Source: Agathobacter rectalis ATCC 33656
GTDB lineage: Bacteria; Bacillota; Clostridia; Lachnospirales; Lachnospiraceae
DNA: 64,000 nt
Direction: 5' to 3'
Assembly: GCF_000020605.1 (NCBI RefSeq)
Contig: NC_012781.1
Location: 2,605,501-2,669,500 of the forward strand
In this document: positions 32,761-42,143 of the stretch, piece after piece
Layout of the letters: every line of letters starts with the position of its first letter
Position numbering within the stretch: position 1 is the first letter of the stretch
The notes under the pieces: model-generated
Databases searched by the model: none
What the model was told of the DNA's origin: nothing
What the model saw: the letters and a program-made list of their open reading frames with translations, nothing else
Program-made: the position numbers and the translations under genes

Positions 32761-35406
32761 TTATTTTTTCATTTTTCTTGGAATTGAAGTCATTAACATA
32801 CCCAATTTATAAGATTTTGATTTTCTTGTTTCTGACAATCTCCATGCAAAATCATCTCTTTCTGTTCTGAGTCTATCTATTTCTTTTTGCATATTCTCGA
32901 TTCTATCATTATATGTACTCACATCATCTATCACAAAATGATCATATAAAAACGTGTTTTCTTCTACTAATTCTGAAACATCCTTACCTGTTAGTACAAC
33001 ATTTTCAATCTTACCCAAATTATAAATTTGCTCAATTTGCTCATAATGCATCTGATTAGTGCATAATCCATTATGATTATCCCAAAACTCAGTTAAATTA
33101 GTTTTTCCTTCATAAATATCATAAAATTTGTTCAAGAAATCGTCTATACTACCAGCTTTAAACTTAAAATTATCAGAATCTGTTAATTCCGATGCTCCAC
33201 CAGCATCACTCGACAAAATCGGAACTCCAAATGATACCATTTCAATTGCTACTTGTGGTAAATTATCCTCCCATAAAACAGGTATAATTCCCAAATTCAC
33301 TCCTGTTAAAATTCGATTTAAATCACCATGATTATATCCATGAATAATTTCTATATTATGAAATGATTTTAATTTTTCTCGTATCATTTCATCTTTTCCT
33401 TGTGTTGTAGTTGTTAACACCAAATCAATATTCATGGCATACTCTTTTTTTACTTTTGCCAAAGAATCTAATAAAAATGGATATCCCTTTTCTTCATAAT
33501 CTAAATTAGATCCCAAATAAGCAACTTTTAAGTACTTGTCTCTATCACAGTTTGATCTACCCATTTGAAATTCTGCAACTCTAGTTCCAATATAACTAAG
33601 TATTAATTTTTTCCTATCAAATCCATTGTCTATCGCAATTTTCATAACTTTTTTAGATACACAAAGAATACTATCCATATTCTCATTCAATGTTTTTGTG
33701 GCACGCTTTTTAAATTCTATAAATTCTGAGGCATCCTTTTTTATATTAAGCCTATCAAAAGAAAAATAATCACTCCATTCATAGCGTCTTTCAACATCGA
33801 AATTACCATCATTATTTACTAATCCTCTGTCTATCATTTCCTGTGCATAATTTCTCATATTTGAACGATCTATACACTTGTCACAATCATTAGCCGTACA
33901 ATCCGGAACACAATTCACATGCTTATCTCTGTTGAAATAAAATCCAGTCATACACATAGGAACATAATTATGTATAGAGAATATAAATTTTGTATTATTA
34001 AACTCTTTCTTCAATTCCAAAATATCCAAAGACAAACCTTCTATATTATTAAAATGTATTGCCTCGAACTGACCATATTTTGTTATAAATTTTCTAATTG
34101 TATCCTTTAATATTTCACTCTCAAATGCCACCTCTGGATTTCCAAATAACATATCCTGTGGTGCCGGAACTGGTGAATTAACAACTTCAAAAGTTTTACA
34201 TCTATCACCAAATATATTTTTTATTTTACGAACATAACATTCTTTTTTTGAAATATCATATGCCCAGCCACTACTCAAAAAGTAGACATCAACATCCGGT
34301 CTATTCTGTATAATTGTTTGAATTAAATTTCTACAATATACAGTAACTCCGCCACCTGCTCTATTTGGATTGTCAAATGGCACCCAATTATATATTAGTA
34401 CTTTTTTTCTATCTTTATATAAATTTTTTATAGGTGACTTGAATTTCAAAAATATTTTCTTATCATTATCATTAAAATCATCTCTAATCACCATTGGATT
34501 TATTTTTTCCAACATTTCTCGTGCTTTACTATAAAAAAGTTGTTCTTTTCCCTCATAATCTGATTCATTTATAGCACCACACAAATACATCAACGCTCTT
34601 GCATAGGCTAATTTAAGCGTTTCCTCATCTTGACAATTATATCTTTTTAAAACATCTAAATTATCCTGCATTCTATCAAATGGAATATTAAAATCGTAAC
34701 CTTTAGATGAAGATCCCTCCACCTCCGTTCTATAGTTATAAAACGGACGTTTAGTCCAATATATACTCTTAGCACAACACATTGTTTCAAAGAAGAATGG
34801 ATTATCTACCCATCCACCCCCTTTAGCTTCTTTAAATTTTATATGATTTTCTTCAATTAAACTCCTTTTATATATAGCAGACCAAATTGATGGATGTCCC
34901 CATAAAATCTGCGGATACTCTTTGATTGTAAAAGGGAGTGCCAGTTCTGGCATATTATTTCTTTCTTCATTTACTACTTTAGTTATTTTTCCTGATTCAT
35001 CTTCATAGCAATTCCAAAAATTACTTTTCACAATATCAATACTACCATCATTACTATATAAATATAGTTTTTCAAACATATTCTTTTCTATATAATCATC
35101 CGCTTCAACACACCCTATATATTCTCCTGTTGCAACAGAAAGTCCAGCATTCATAGAATGTCCATTTCCACCATTAGGTTTATGTACAACTTTAAATCTG
35201 CTGTCTTTTTCTGCAAAACTATCCATAATTTCCGGTGAACTATCTGTTGATCCATCATCTACACATATAATTTCTATATCTTTCAAAGTCTGACTTTGAA
35301 TACTTCCCAAACACTGTTTTAAATATTTTTCCGCATTATAAATAGGCACTATTATTGATACCTTAACATTTTGAGTACTCATTTCTTTTTTCAATTCATT
35401 CTTCAT
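32761..35406 (-). CDS. Bifunctional glycosyltransferase (GT2 plus GT4)
   Basis: The 881 residues hold an N-terminal family-2 domain (about 14-240; VSIIVPIYNAEKYLKQCLGSI, VDDGSTD, VEADDYIE). A family-4 domain of GT-B fold follows (about 335-790; GGGVTVYCRNLI, YLGSNLDYEEKGYPFLL, EMVSFGVPILSSDAGGASEL). A helical coiled-coil tail closes the protein (about 830-881; MQKEIDRLRTERDDFAWRL). A cysteine-rich insert (about 490-520) may bind zinc. It would add two successive sugars to a cytoplasmic lipid-linked intermediate. It lies directly after the ABC permease genes (24 bp). Confidence 0.87.
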   Translation of the reverse strand: MKNELKKEMSTQNVKVSIIVPIYNAEKYLKQCLGSIQSQTLKDIEIICVDDGSTDSSPEIMDSFAEKDSRFKVVHKPNGGNGHSMNAGLSVATGEYIGCVEADDYIEKNMFEKLYLYSNDGSIDIVKSNFWNCYEDESGKITKVVNEERNNMPELALPFTIKEYPQILWGHPSIWSAIYKRSLIEENHIKFKEAKGGGWVDNPFFFETMCCAKSIYWTKRPFYNYRTEVEGSSSKGYDFNIPFDRMQDNLDVLKRYNCQDEETLKLAYARALMYLCGAINESDYEGKEQLFYSKAREMLEKINPMVIRDDFNDNDKKIFLKFKSPIKNLYKDRKKVLIYNWVPFDNPNRAGGGVTVYCRNLIQTIIQNRPDVDVYFLSSGWAYDISKKECYVRKIKNIFGDRCKTFEVVNSPVPAPQDMLFGNPEVAFESEILKDTIRKFITKYGQFEAIHFNNIEGLSLDILELKKEFNNTKFIFSIHNYVPMCMTGFYFNRDKHVNCVPDCTANDCDKCIDRSNMRNYAQEMIDRGLVNNDGNFDVERRYEWSDYFSFDRLNIKKDASEFIEFKKRATKTLNENMDSILCVSKKVMKIAIDNGFDRKKLILSYIGTRVAEFQMGRSNCDRDKYLKVAYLGSNLDYEEKGYPFLLDSLAKVKKEYAMNIDLVLTTTTQGKDEMIREKLKSFHNIEIIHGYNHGDLNRILTGVNLGIIPVLWEDNLPQVAIEMVSFGVPILSSDAGGASELTDSDNFKFKAGSIDDFLNKFYDIYEGKTNLTEFWDNHNGLCTNQMHYEQIEQIYNLGKIENVVLTGKDVSELVEENTFLYDHFVIDDVSTYNDRIENMQKEIDRLRTERDDFAWRLSETRKSKSYKLGMLMTSIPRKMKK

Positions 35407-35430
35407 CTCTTTTTCTCCTTCAAGTTTATC

Positions 35431-36219
35431 TTATATTTTTTCAATTATATTTTGAACATTTTTATTATACACATATGTTCCAATATTATATAGTAGAATG
35501 GAATAAATCAATAATTTAAGCCATAATGACCATTTGGGAATTATTCCATCGATTACGCTTAATCTAGCTATCGCTATTGACAAATATACAGGATTCAATG
35601 AAATTAATTCTTGCATCAAAGGCGATAATCTATTTGTGTTATAAAAAATTCCTGACGCATAAAATACAAACAATGTAAATATTCTATAAAAATAAGTTAT
35701 ATCAGCAAATACTACATTAATTATTGCCAATATTTTACCTATTCCTAATATCATAATAGCTAATAATATTATATCAGGTATTATTAATACCCATTCCCAA
35801 GATGGATTAAGGCCATAATACCATGCAACTATGATAAAAATAAATATTGAAAAGCAAAAGTTAATTAACGCAACATATACTCTCTCAATAGGATACAAAT
35901 TCCTTGATATTGATGATTTAATCAAAAAATTTTTATTTCCAGACAAAGACGTCAAACAGCTTGTCGTGCCTTCATTAAACAATCCGTATATCATTGTTCC
36001 AATTAAAATATATATTGGAAAATATATAAAATTTCCATTATCAAACATTTTAGTAAATACTAATGATATTACAACCGAATCTATAAACGGATTAATAATT
36101 TGCCAAAATTGACCTAAAAATGCTGATGAATTACCTCTTTGCCTATCTCTTTTGGCAAGTAATCTTATCACATAAATACTATGCCTTATATCTTTTAAAT
36201 TTTTCTTACACTCACTCAT
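35431..36219 (-). CDS. ABC-2 type glycopolymer export permease (second of two)
   Basis: The start is set at the ATG at 36217-36219, with GGAAAGG nearby. The 262-residue product begins with a cytoplasmic amphipathic stretch (RLLAKRDRQRGNSSAFLGQFWQIINP) and has six membrane helices, the layout of TagG/Wzm permeases that export teichoic acids or O-antigens made in the cytoplasm. It follows another Wzm-like permease by two bases but is clearly different in sequence. The pair may form a heterodimer. ATP would come from the protein encoded at 36997-38910. Confidence 0.88.
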   Translation of the reverse strand: MSECKKNLKDIRHSIYVIRLLAKRDRQRGNSSAFLGQFWQIINPFIDSVVISLVFTKMFDNGNFIYFPIYILIGTMIYGLFNEGTTSCLTSLSGNKNFLIKSSISRNLYPIERVYVALINFCFSIFIFIIVAWYYGLNPSWEWVLIIPDIILLAIMILGIGKILAIINVVFADITYFYRIFTLFVFYASGIFYNTNRLSPLMQELISLNPVYLSIAIARLSVIDGIIPKWSLWLKLLIYSILLYNIGTYVYNKNVQNIIEKI

Positions 36220-36221
36220 TA

Positions 36222-37004
36222 TTACAACCTTTCCATTATCCTGTTTACGCAAAGTTTAAATAGTATTTTTCCAAATAAATACATGCCTAAACTCCAAATA
36301 AAAACTTCTGCGACAAAAAAACTTCCTGGTTTTGTTCCATAAACTATGCAATCACGAGTAAGCTTAATAAAAGCATATACTGGATTATGCTTTATAAAAT
36401 TCTGTATGCCTTCGGACACCCAATCGATAGAATAAAACATTGCCACTAAAAATCGAAGTATAAATACCACATGAGCATGTATATCTCTTATGTCCGGAAA
36501 CACTACGTATATTATTGATAATGCGTACGAGGCTCCAGCAATAAATAAAAGAAAAAGTACAAATATTACTGGAATAAACAAAATATATACTGTAATTTTT
36601 GCTCTATATAATATCAGCACAAATATAAAAGGAATAAATCCAAGCATAGTGTTTATAAACGCTGTTAAAACTCTTGACAGCACTAACAGCTCTCTTGGGA
36701 GTTTTGTCTTAAATAAAAAATCTCTATTATCTTTTAAGCATGTTAATGAAGTCATAGTTGCTGTACTAAAACATTCAAATAATAAAAACCCAGCAAAATA
36801 ATATGCCGGATATTTATCTATTCCTTTATTAAATACAAGCGAAAACATAAACACTACAAGTATCATTCTTAACAAAGGATAGAAAATACTCCATAGTATT
36901 CCCATATAGCTTCTGGCGTATTTACGTTTAAGCTCACGTTTTGTAAGCTCCCATAATGCAAACTTATATTCACTTATATATTCTTTTAATGATCTTCTAT
37001 ACAT
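36222..37004 (-). CDS. ABC-2 type glycopolymer export permease (first of two)
   Basis: The ATG at 37002-37004 has AGGAAA upstream and is preferred over a GTG eight codons earlier. The 260-residue protein starts with the conserved cytoplasmic motif ELTKRELKRKYARSYMGILWSIFYPLL and has six membrane helices, as in Wzm/TagG. The start overlaps the end of the ATPase gene by 8 bp, so the three genes are translated as a unit. It forms the channel, or half of it, for moving a finished lipid-linked polymer out of the cell. Confidence 0.9.
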   Translation of the reverse strand: MYRRSLKEYISEYKFALWELTKRELKRKYARSYMGILWSIFYPLLRMILVVFMFSLVFNKGIDKYPAYYFAGFLLFECFSTATMTSLTCLKDNRDFLFKTKLPRELLVLSRVLTAFINTMLGFIPFIFVLILYRAKITVYILFIPVIFVLFLLFIAGASYALSIIYVVFPDIRDIHAHVVFILRFLVAMFYSIDWVSEGIQNFIKHNPVYAFIKLTRDCIVYGTKPGSFFVAEVFIWSLGMYLFGKILFKLCVNRIMERL

Positions 37005-38910
37005 TTTGCTGTTTCCTATATGCTGCACAAACGGTCTTCGGATCTCCTACCATCTGAAGCTTTCCTTTCTCTATCCATACAACCTTTGAACAGTTATCAA
37101 GAATTGTTCCCATGCCATGACTTACCATCAGTACAGTTGAGCCTCCATGTATCATTTCCTTAACTCGTGCAAGACTCTTCTTTCTGAAAAATTCATCTCC
37201 TACAGAAAGCACCTCATCCAGTATAAGGATTTCAGCCGCATCTCCTGCTGTTGCTATTGCAAATCCAAGTCTGCTGACCATACCACTTGAGAAATTCTTC
37301 ACTTTCTCATCTACGAAATCCTGCAATTCTGCAAAATCTATAATTTCATCAAAATGCTCATCTATAAATTTTTTACTGTATCCAATGATTGCACCATTGA
37401 GATATATATTTTCTCTAGCAGTAAGCTCCATATCAAATCCGGTTCCAAGTGTAAGAAGCTGAACTTTTCTTCTATCAACCACTACTTTACCACCTGATGG
37501 ATTAAGAGCACCTGATACTATCCTGAGCATCGTACTCTTTCCCGAACCATTTGTTCCGATTATACCAACAACCTCGCCCTTATATACATCAAAACTAACA
37601 TGATCCAAAGCATACAGCTCACGATAATTTATCTGATGCTTTAATTTCTGAATAAGGAAATCCTTCATTCCTGAAGCACTACTGTTAGAAATTTTAAACT
37701 TCATAGTTACATCCTGAACTGATATTATAGGTTCCTCGCCTTTTTCATTCAAGTGATTCTCTGTCTTCTCTACATCATCATTCTTGATCTGCTTTATATC
37801 ATTACTTACAATGACCCTTTTCTTCTTAGAATTTTTCTTTTTGCGTCTTGCTCTGCCAACTTCACGCCCCCAAAAATAAACTAACACAATGAGTGCCAAT
37901 CCCGTAATAATTGCAATTATCATTATGAATATCAATTTTCCGGTCATCGGCTTTGCGTCTGCAATATTTTCATCTACATTCCACAGTGTAAGCTTGTCTG
38001 CTTCAACCTTATAAAAGCCACTCTCTCCATCACTTCTAAGGGCATAGCATATATTCTGCTTTTTGATAACATCTTCTGTCAAGCCTTCCGGCCAGCTATC
38101 GCTGGCATATGGAGATGTATAATAATAAATAGTATTACCTGTATTATAGAAATTGCACTCATACAACTGTTTCTGCGAGTTACTGTAACTATATAAATGT
38201 GTCTCACCGTTAGAATCCACTAACGAAAGGAAAAATATATCTTGTGCTTCATTTGAATAAAACGTCACATCCATATTCCCAAGCTTTCCAGGAACAAGCA
38301 CATATTTCCAGCTAACACTCTCAGGAACATACTGATTCGAGTCAACAACATAATAATCTGTATCATTAAGTTTAATTGAAGGTTCAAGATGTGGAATATC
38401 GGTCTCGAATGGTCCAACATATTCCGTCGGTTCTTCTGTTCGTGGTGTGCCTGTATCCTCTCCTTCTATTGTGATTCCTGCCTCATCCAGTTCAGTCATG
38501 TCAAACTGTTCTGTACTATTGGCATCGGAGGTATATATATATGCGTTCTTTACCTTTATGTAGGCATCACCACCACTTATCGTTTTGAATGAAAGCATAT
38601 ATTTTATCTGATCTGACACTCCAATTCCCTCGAGAGTTATCACACCGTTTGATTCCGATTCAGCACCTCCGGTATACTCCATCCGTGATTTATCATATTC
38701 CACTTCAACATGATAAGATCCCATTTTTGATTTTGTTTTCAGATATACACCTACCTGAAATTGTGAATTATCCCGTGCCTCGTAACTCTCTGAACCAAAT
38801 GTAACACTCCCCGTTGCAGCATAAACATCTGTAGGACAATATAATATTGTGATTACCATGCACATAACTGCAACTGCGTATACTATCTTGTTTAATACTA
38901 TCTTTCTCAT
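36997..38910 (-). CDS. Wzt/TagH-type ABC ATPase fused to extracellular cohesin-like domain
   Basis: One uninterrupted 637-codon frame encodes three parts. The N-terminus is a signal-like helix (IVYAVAVMCMVITILY), then a beta-sandwich at about 33-155 with the look of a cohesin domain (FQVGVYLKTKSKMGSYHVEVEYD, YMLSFKTISGGDAYIKVKNA). A further extracellular region follows. A membrane helix at about 330-350 leads to a basic stretch. The C-terminal 240 residues are a complete Wzt/TagH ATPase: Walker A GTNGSGKST, signature NFSSGMVSRLGFA, Walker B ILILDEVLSVGDE, switch MVSHG. Ordinary polymer-export ATPases are wholly cytoplasmic. This one could sense or hold polymer outside while driving export inside. 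Confidence 0.92.
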   Translation of the reverse strand: MRKIVLNKIVYAVAVMCMVITILYCPTDVYAATGSVTFGSESYEARDNSQFQVGVYLKTKSKMGSYHVEVEYDKSRMEYTGGAESESNGVITLEGIGVSDQIKYMLSFKTISGGDAYIKVKNAYIYTSDANSTEQFDMTELDEAGITIEGEDTGTPRTEEPTEYVGPFETDIPHLEPSIKLNDTDYYVVDSNQYVPESVSWKYVLVPGKLGNMDVTFYSNEAQDIFFLSLVDSNGETHLYSYSNSQKQLYECNFYNTGNTIYYYTSPYASDSWPEGLTEDVIKKQNICYALRSDGESGFYKVEADKLTLWNVDENIADAKPMTGKLIFIMIIAIITGLALIVLVYFWGREVGRARRKKKNSKKKRVIVSNDIKQIKNDDVEKTENHLNEKGEEPIISVQDVTMKFKISNSSASGMKDFLIQKLKHQINYRELYALDHVSFDVYKGEVVGIIGTNGSGKSTMLRIVSGALNPSGGKVVVDRRKVQLLTLGTGFDMELTARENIYLNGAIIGYSKKFIDEHFDEIIDFAELQDFVDEKVKNFSSGMVSRLGFAIATAGDAAEILILDEVLSVGDEFFRKKSLARVKEMIHGGSTVLMVSHGMGTILDNCSKVVWIEKGKLQMVGDPKTVCAAYRKQQNV

Positions 38911-40220
38911 CTCATCCTCATTTGAATTCTTTTTCTTATATATACAAATTTCTTATATTGCTCTGCTGAACGCAGGCTTCTATCCACACTTTCCCCCAAG
39001 CGCACAATACTTCCCTCTATCCACGCACTTTCATGGATTTCTTTTTTTGATATGCCAAGCATTATAAGCATTTTAGGTATAAACCTCTGATTTACTATTT
39101 CCTCATGACTCAGCTCTGCTGCTACCTTTTTCAGATTTCCTTCCAACACATCATCCGAAAACAGCAGATCTCCGAACTCTTCCACTTCAGTTTTTGTCGG
39201 ATGTGCCATAAGCGGTTTCAAAAGCTTTTCCACAAACCGAACATCACTTTGCTTATCATAGATATTTATTTGATTCAAATAATTCAATAACTGTCTTACG
39301 TTATCCTGTATTATCTCCTTATTTGGATTCTGCTCCATATCCATCTGTGGGATATATCTATCAGCTTCTTTACTGTATCCAATAGTCATCCCCTCCGGAG
39401 ATGTAAATACAGCTTCAAACAAGCAATTGCTAAAATAAGATTTTCTATCCAGTCCTGTTTTCGGATTAAAGTAGAAACCATGATACATATCCGAAGCTTC
39501 CTCCTTCGGTATTTCATATAGTCCAAAGTAAAATCCGTCTATCCTGTCCTTTTGTGTCAGATGCCTGATTGTCTGCTGTAAAGTTCCAACCCATCCGCTG
39601 TCAACCAGACCATACTTTATATCATCTAATAACCCTTCCTGCCTTAAATATCCAATAGCATTAGGATATGCTATCTTTGAGTGCCTTTGTATGTAAGCAA
39701 GAAGTTTACGATTATCTGCAAATTTACTTTTTAAAATCATGATTTCCTGATAGTTTAACATTCTATCAAGCTCATTGTCCATCTCACATTCTTTTGCCAC
39801 ATCATGGATTTCTTCATCCGTCAACGCTGCACGCTTCATGATATGTCTAAATGTCACATCTATTCCGCCTATAAAGATTCTATCCAGGCACTTTTCGCCC
39901 AGCATGGCATACTCCGGCACTCTCATAGAATACCTCGACACATTAAGATATCGTATCTCTATATCTATATTCATTTTTCGACACAAGTCTTTAGCCACCA
40001 AAAACATCTGATAGCCATCTCTTGACAGGAAATACAGTCTTTTTATGCCTTGCTGTTGAGTCTGCCCGATAACCCATATCACAAACTCTATCATTACAGG
40101 TATCATTGCTGTATTATACAGGCTATTCTCTTTTTGTTTCTGAAAAGCATCTCTGTATATAGACCTGCTATTTATTATTTGCCTGTAATAATCAATTCGC
40201 TCTCTAATTCTTTCTTCCAT
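38907..40220 (-). CDS. Polysaccharide-locus protein of the HAD-associated C-terminal type
   Basis: The frame is open to 40310, but that would overlap the previous gene by 136 bp. The ATG at 40218-40220 (MEERIRER) gives a 437-residue protein and a 46-bp overlap; the start remains uncertain. The sequence LYFLSRDGYQMF and GLVDSGWVGTLQQT match the second domain of the HAD protein at 21398-23419 (VLFLSRDGD, IDIGWAGSG), without the phosphatase half. The fold and reaction are not known to me. Its place between a glycosyltransferase and the export ATPase suggests a step in polymer synthesis. It overlaps the ATPase gene by 4 bp. Confidence 0.7.
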   Translation of the reverse strand: MEERIRERIDYYRQIINSRSIYRDAFQKQKENSLYNTAMIPVMIEFVIWVIGQTQQQGIKRLYFLSRDGYQMFLVAKDLCRKMNIDIEIRYLNVSRYSMRVPEYAMLGEKCLDRIFIGGIDVTFRHIMKRAALTDEEIHDVAKECEMDNELDRMLNYQEIMILKSKFADNRKLLAYIQRHSKIAYPNAIGYLRQEGLLDDIKYGLVDSGWVGTLQQTIRHLTQKDRIDGFYFGLYEIPKEEASDMYHGFYFNPKTGLDRKSYFSNCLFEAVFTSPEGMTIGYSKEADRYIPQMDMEQNPNKEIIQDNVRQLLNYLNQINIYDKQSDVRFVEKLLKPLMAHPTKTEVEEFGDLLFSDDVLEGNLKKVAAELSHEEIVNQRFIPKMLIMLGISKKEIHESAWIEGSIVRLGESVDRSLRSAEQYKKFVYIRKRIQMRMR

Positions 40221-41041
40221 GGTTTCTTTCGTGTTTTCATTCTTTTTAATATGTAAATCATTTCTCTGGGTACCAGACATGCTATAATCGGTCTGAACAC
40301 ATATACCCATCCGGTCGGAAACAGAACATGGAGCTTATTAAAGTTCTCAAATCTGACCTTTGCCTCATTTATACCGCGTTTAAAATCACGTCTTCTATAT
40401 GAATCACTATCCTCGCGATATGTAAAAAGTGTTTCCTGTATATTGTATCCTCTTTTTCCCATCTGCCTGAGTCTCATAAATATCTCATAGTCCTCACACA
40501 ATAATGTTTCTTCAGATACCTTATATCCATCAGTTTCTTCAAATAGAGAAGCTCTGTACATAACGGTAGGATGTATATATGGTGAATACTTCAGGTAATC
40601 TTTCTCTGCCGGTGCCTCCGGCATTTCTCTTGTTCCCCATATTCCATTTTCATCCAGAAGTCTTGCATTACATCCACACCAGCTATACTGTGGATTCTTT
40701 TCTAGGAAATCGTACTGCACTTTCAATCTGTTTGGATCTGATATATCATCGGCATCCATCCTGGCTATATACTTGCCTCTTGCCTGCTCTATACACGCAT
40801 TAAGTGAAAATGCAAGCCCATGATTCTTTTCCTGCCCGATTAATACTATTCTTGGATCTATTTTTTTGATTTTTTCTAAGATTAAAGCGGCATCCGGCTG
40901 TGATCCATCATCATATATTATGAATTCAAAATCCTTAAAGGTCTGATTAAGTATAGAGTCAACAGCTTCTCTCAGGACTTTCTCATCATTTTGATTGTAC
41001 ACACCCATTATCACCGATATAGACACATCATATTTACTCAT
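40175..41041 (-). CDS. Family-2 glycosyltransferase
   Basis: The 288 residues show a standard GT-A fold: ISVIMGVYNQNDEKVLREAVDSIL, IYDDGSQPD, ARMDADDISDPNRL with the metal-binding DADD, and a C-terminal EDYEIFMRL. It would transfer one sugar from a nucleotide donor in the cytoplasm; the sugar is unknown. It overlaps the GT4 gene upstream by 4 bp (ATGA) and the next gene downstream by about 46 bp, showing tight coupling within the operon. Confidence 0.92.
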   Translation of the reverse strand: MSKYDVSISVIMGVYNQNDEKVLREAVDSILNQTFKDFEFIIYDDGSQPDAALILEKIKKIDPRIVLIGQEKNHGLAFSLNACIEQARGKYIARMDADDISDPNRLKVQYDFLEKNPQYSWCGCNARLLDENGIWGTREMPEAPAEKDYLKYSPYIHPTVMYRASLFEETDGYKVSEETLLCEDYEIFMRLRQMGKRGYNIQETLFTYREDSDSYRRRDFKRGINEAKVRFENFNKLHVLFPTGWVYVFRPIIACLVPREMIYILKRMKTRKKPWKKELESELIITGK

Positions 41042-42138
41042 AAACCAATTTCCCTATACACCTGATTCATTATCAGGTTAGTGCGCTCTTTAGAAAACCA
41101 TTGTACCTTTTTTATTCCCTTTTCAACCATAATTTCAGTTAAATCAGGATTATCTTTTATCTTTTTGATATAATATGCAAAGCTATCTGTATCATCAGGG
41201 TCACATGCAAATGCATTGTCGCCGTGATTGACATATTCTCTTGTTCCTCTGTTGTCACCTACTATAAGGGGTACTCCACATGCCATAGCTTCAAGAGCCG
41301 CCATTCCAAGTCCCTCCCTTACCGAAGGGAAAACAAAGCAATCTGCATCTTTAAGTACTTCACGTGTGTCATTAACATATCCGCACAAATGAACCTGGTT
41401 CTCTAATTGATTTTCAGTAATCAGATTTTCCAGTTCCTCTTTTGCTTTGCCCTTTCCATATATGTAATATTGAATATGTTTATCATTCAATTGCTTAATA
41501 GCTTTTATAACTACTCTATGATTCTTATTTCGATTAAGCTCACCTACTGAAACTATTCTGAAACAATTATCATCCCGCTTATAACCTTCCCGAGGCGTAA
41601 ATTTCCTAAGATCAATTCCCACTCCCGGGATTCGTGCGTAGTCTTTTACATGCATTTTCTTTGCCATTTCAAAATCTGCTTGATTTATTGTAATCAGACA
41701 ATCTGTATATTTTGCCAGAACTTTCTCTACCGGATAATATATGAGCCAGTTCTTAACAGGTGCTCCTGTATAAAAATGAAATCCATGTGCAGTGTAAATC
41801 ACCTTGCAACCTGTTTTCTTTCCTGCCAATCGGCCAAGGACTCCGCCTACCGGTGTATGACAATGTATAAGCTCTATTTTTTCTTCTTTTATAATTCTTA
41901 TTATATCCTTAAGGCTTCTGTTTAAAGCCACGATATTATAAGGATTCTTATCTATTTCAACCTGATGAAGCCTGATCCCATTATCGATGTATTCCTTCTT
42001 ATCAAACTCATATATCCTATTTTCAAAATTTGATGCGTAATGTACTTCAAAACCAAGCTGCTGCATGATGTGAACATCATCCATCTCAAATCTGGACACA
42101 AACCCACCTATCGTTGTGATTATAAGTGATTTTTTCAT
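41038..42138 (-). CDS. Family-4 glycosyltransferase (GT-B fold)
   Basis: The 366-residue protein has the GT4 features IELIHCHTPVGGVLGRLAG, YTAHGFHFYTGAP, VGELNRNKNHRVVIKA and FPSVREGLGMAALEAMACGVPLI, which includes the EX7E-type donor site. It resembles capsule enzymes acting on undecaprenyl-linked intermediates. It starts five bases after the SH3 lipoprotein gene and is probably transcribed from the promoter upstream of that gene. Confidence 0.92.
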   Translation of the reverse strand: MKKSLIITTIGGFVSRFEMDDVHIMQQLGFEVHYASNFENRIYEFDKKEYIDNGIRLHQVEIDKNPYNIVALNRSLKDIIRIIKEEKIELIHCHTPVGGVLGRLAGKKTGCKVIYTAHGFHFYTGAPVKNWLIYYPVEKVLAKYTDCLITINQADFEMAKKMHVKDYARIPGVGIDLRKFTPREGYKRDDNCFRIVSVGELNRNKNHRVVIKAIKQLNDKHIQYYIYGKGKAKEELENLITENQLENQVHLCGYVNDTREVLKDADCFVFPSVREGLGMAALEAMACGVPLIVGDNRGTREYVNHGDNAFACDPDDTDSFAYYIKKIKDNPDLTEIMVEKGIKKVQWFSKERTNLIMNQVYREIGL

Positions 42139-42143
42139 TATAG

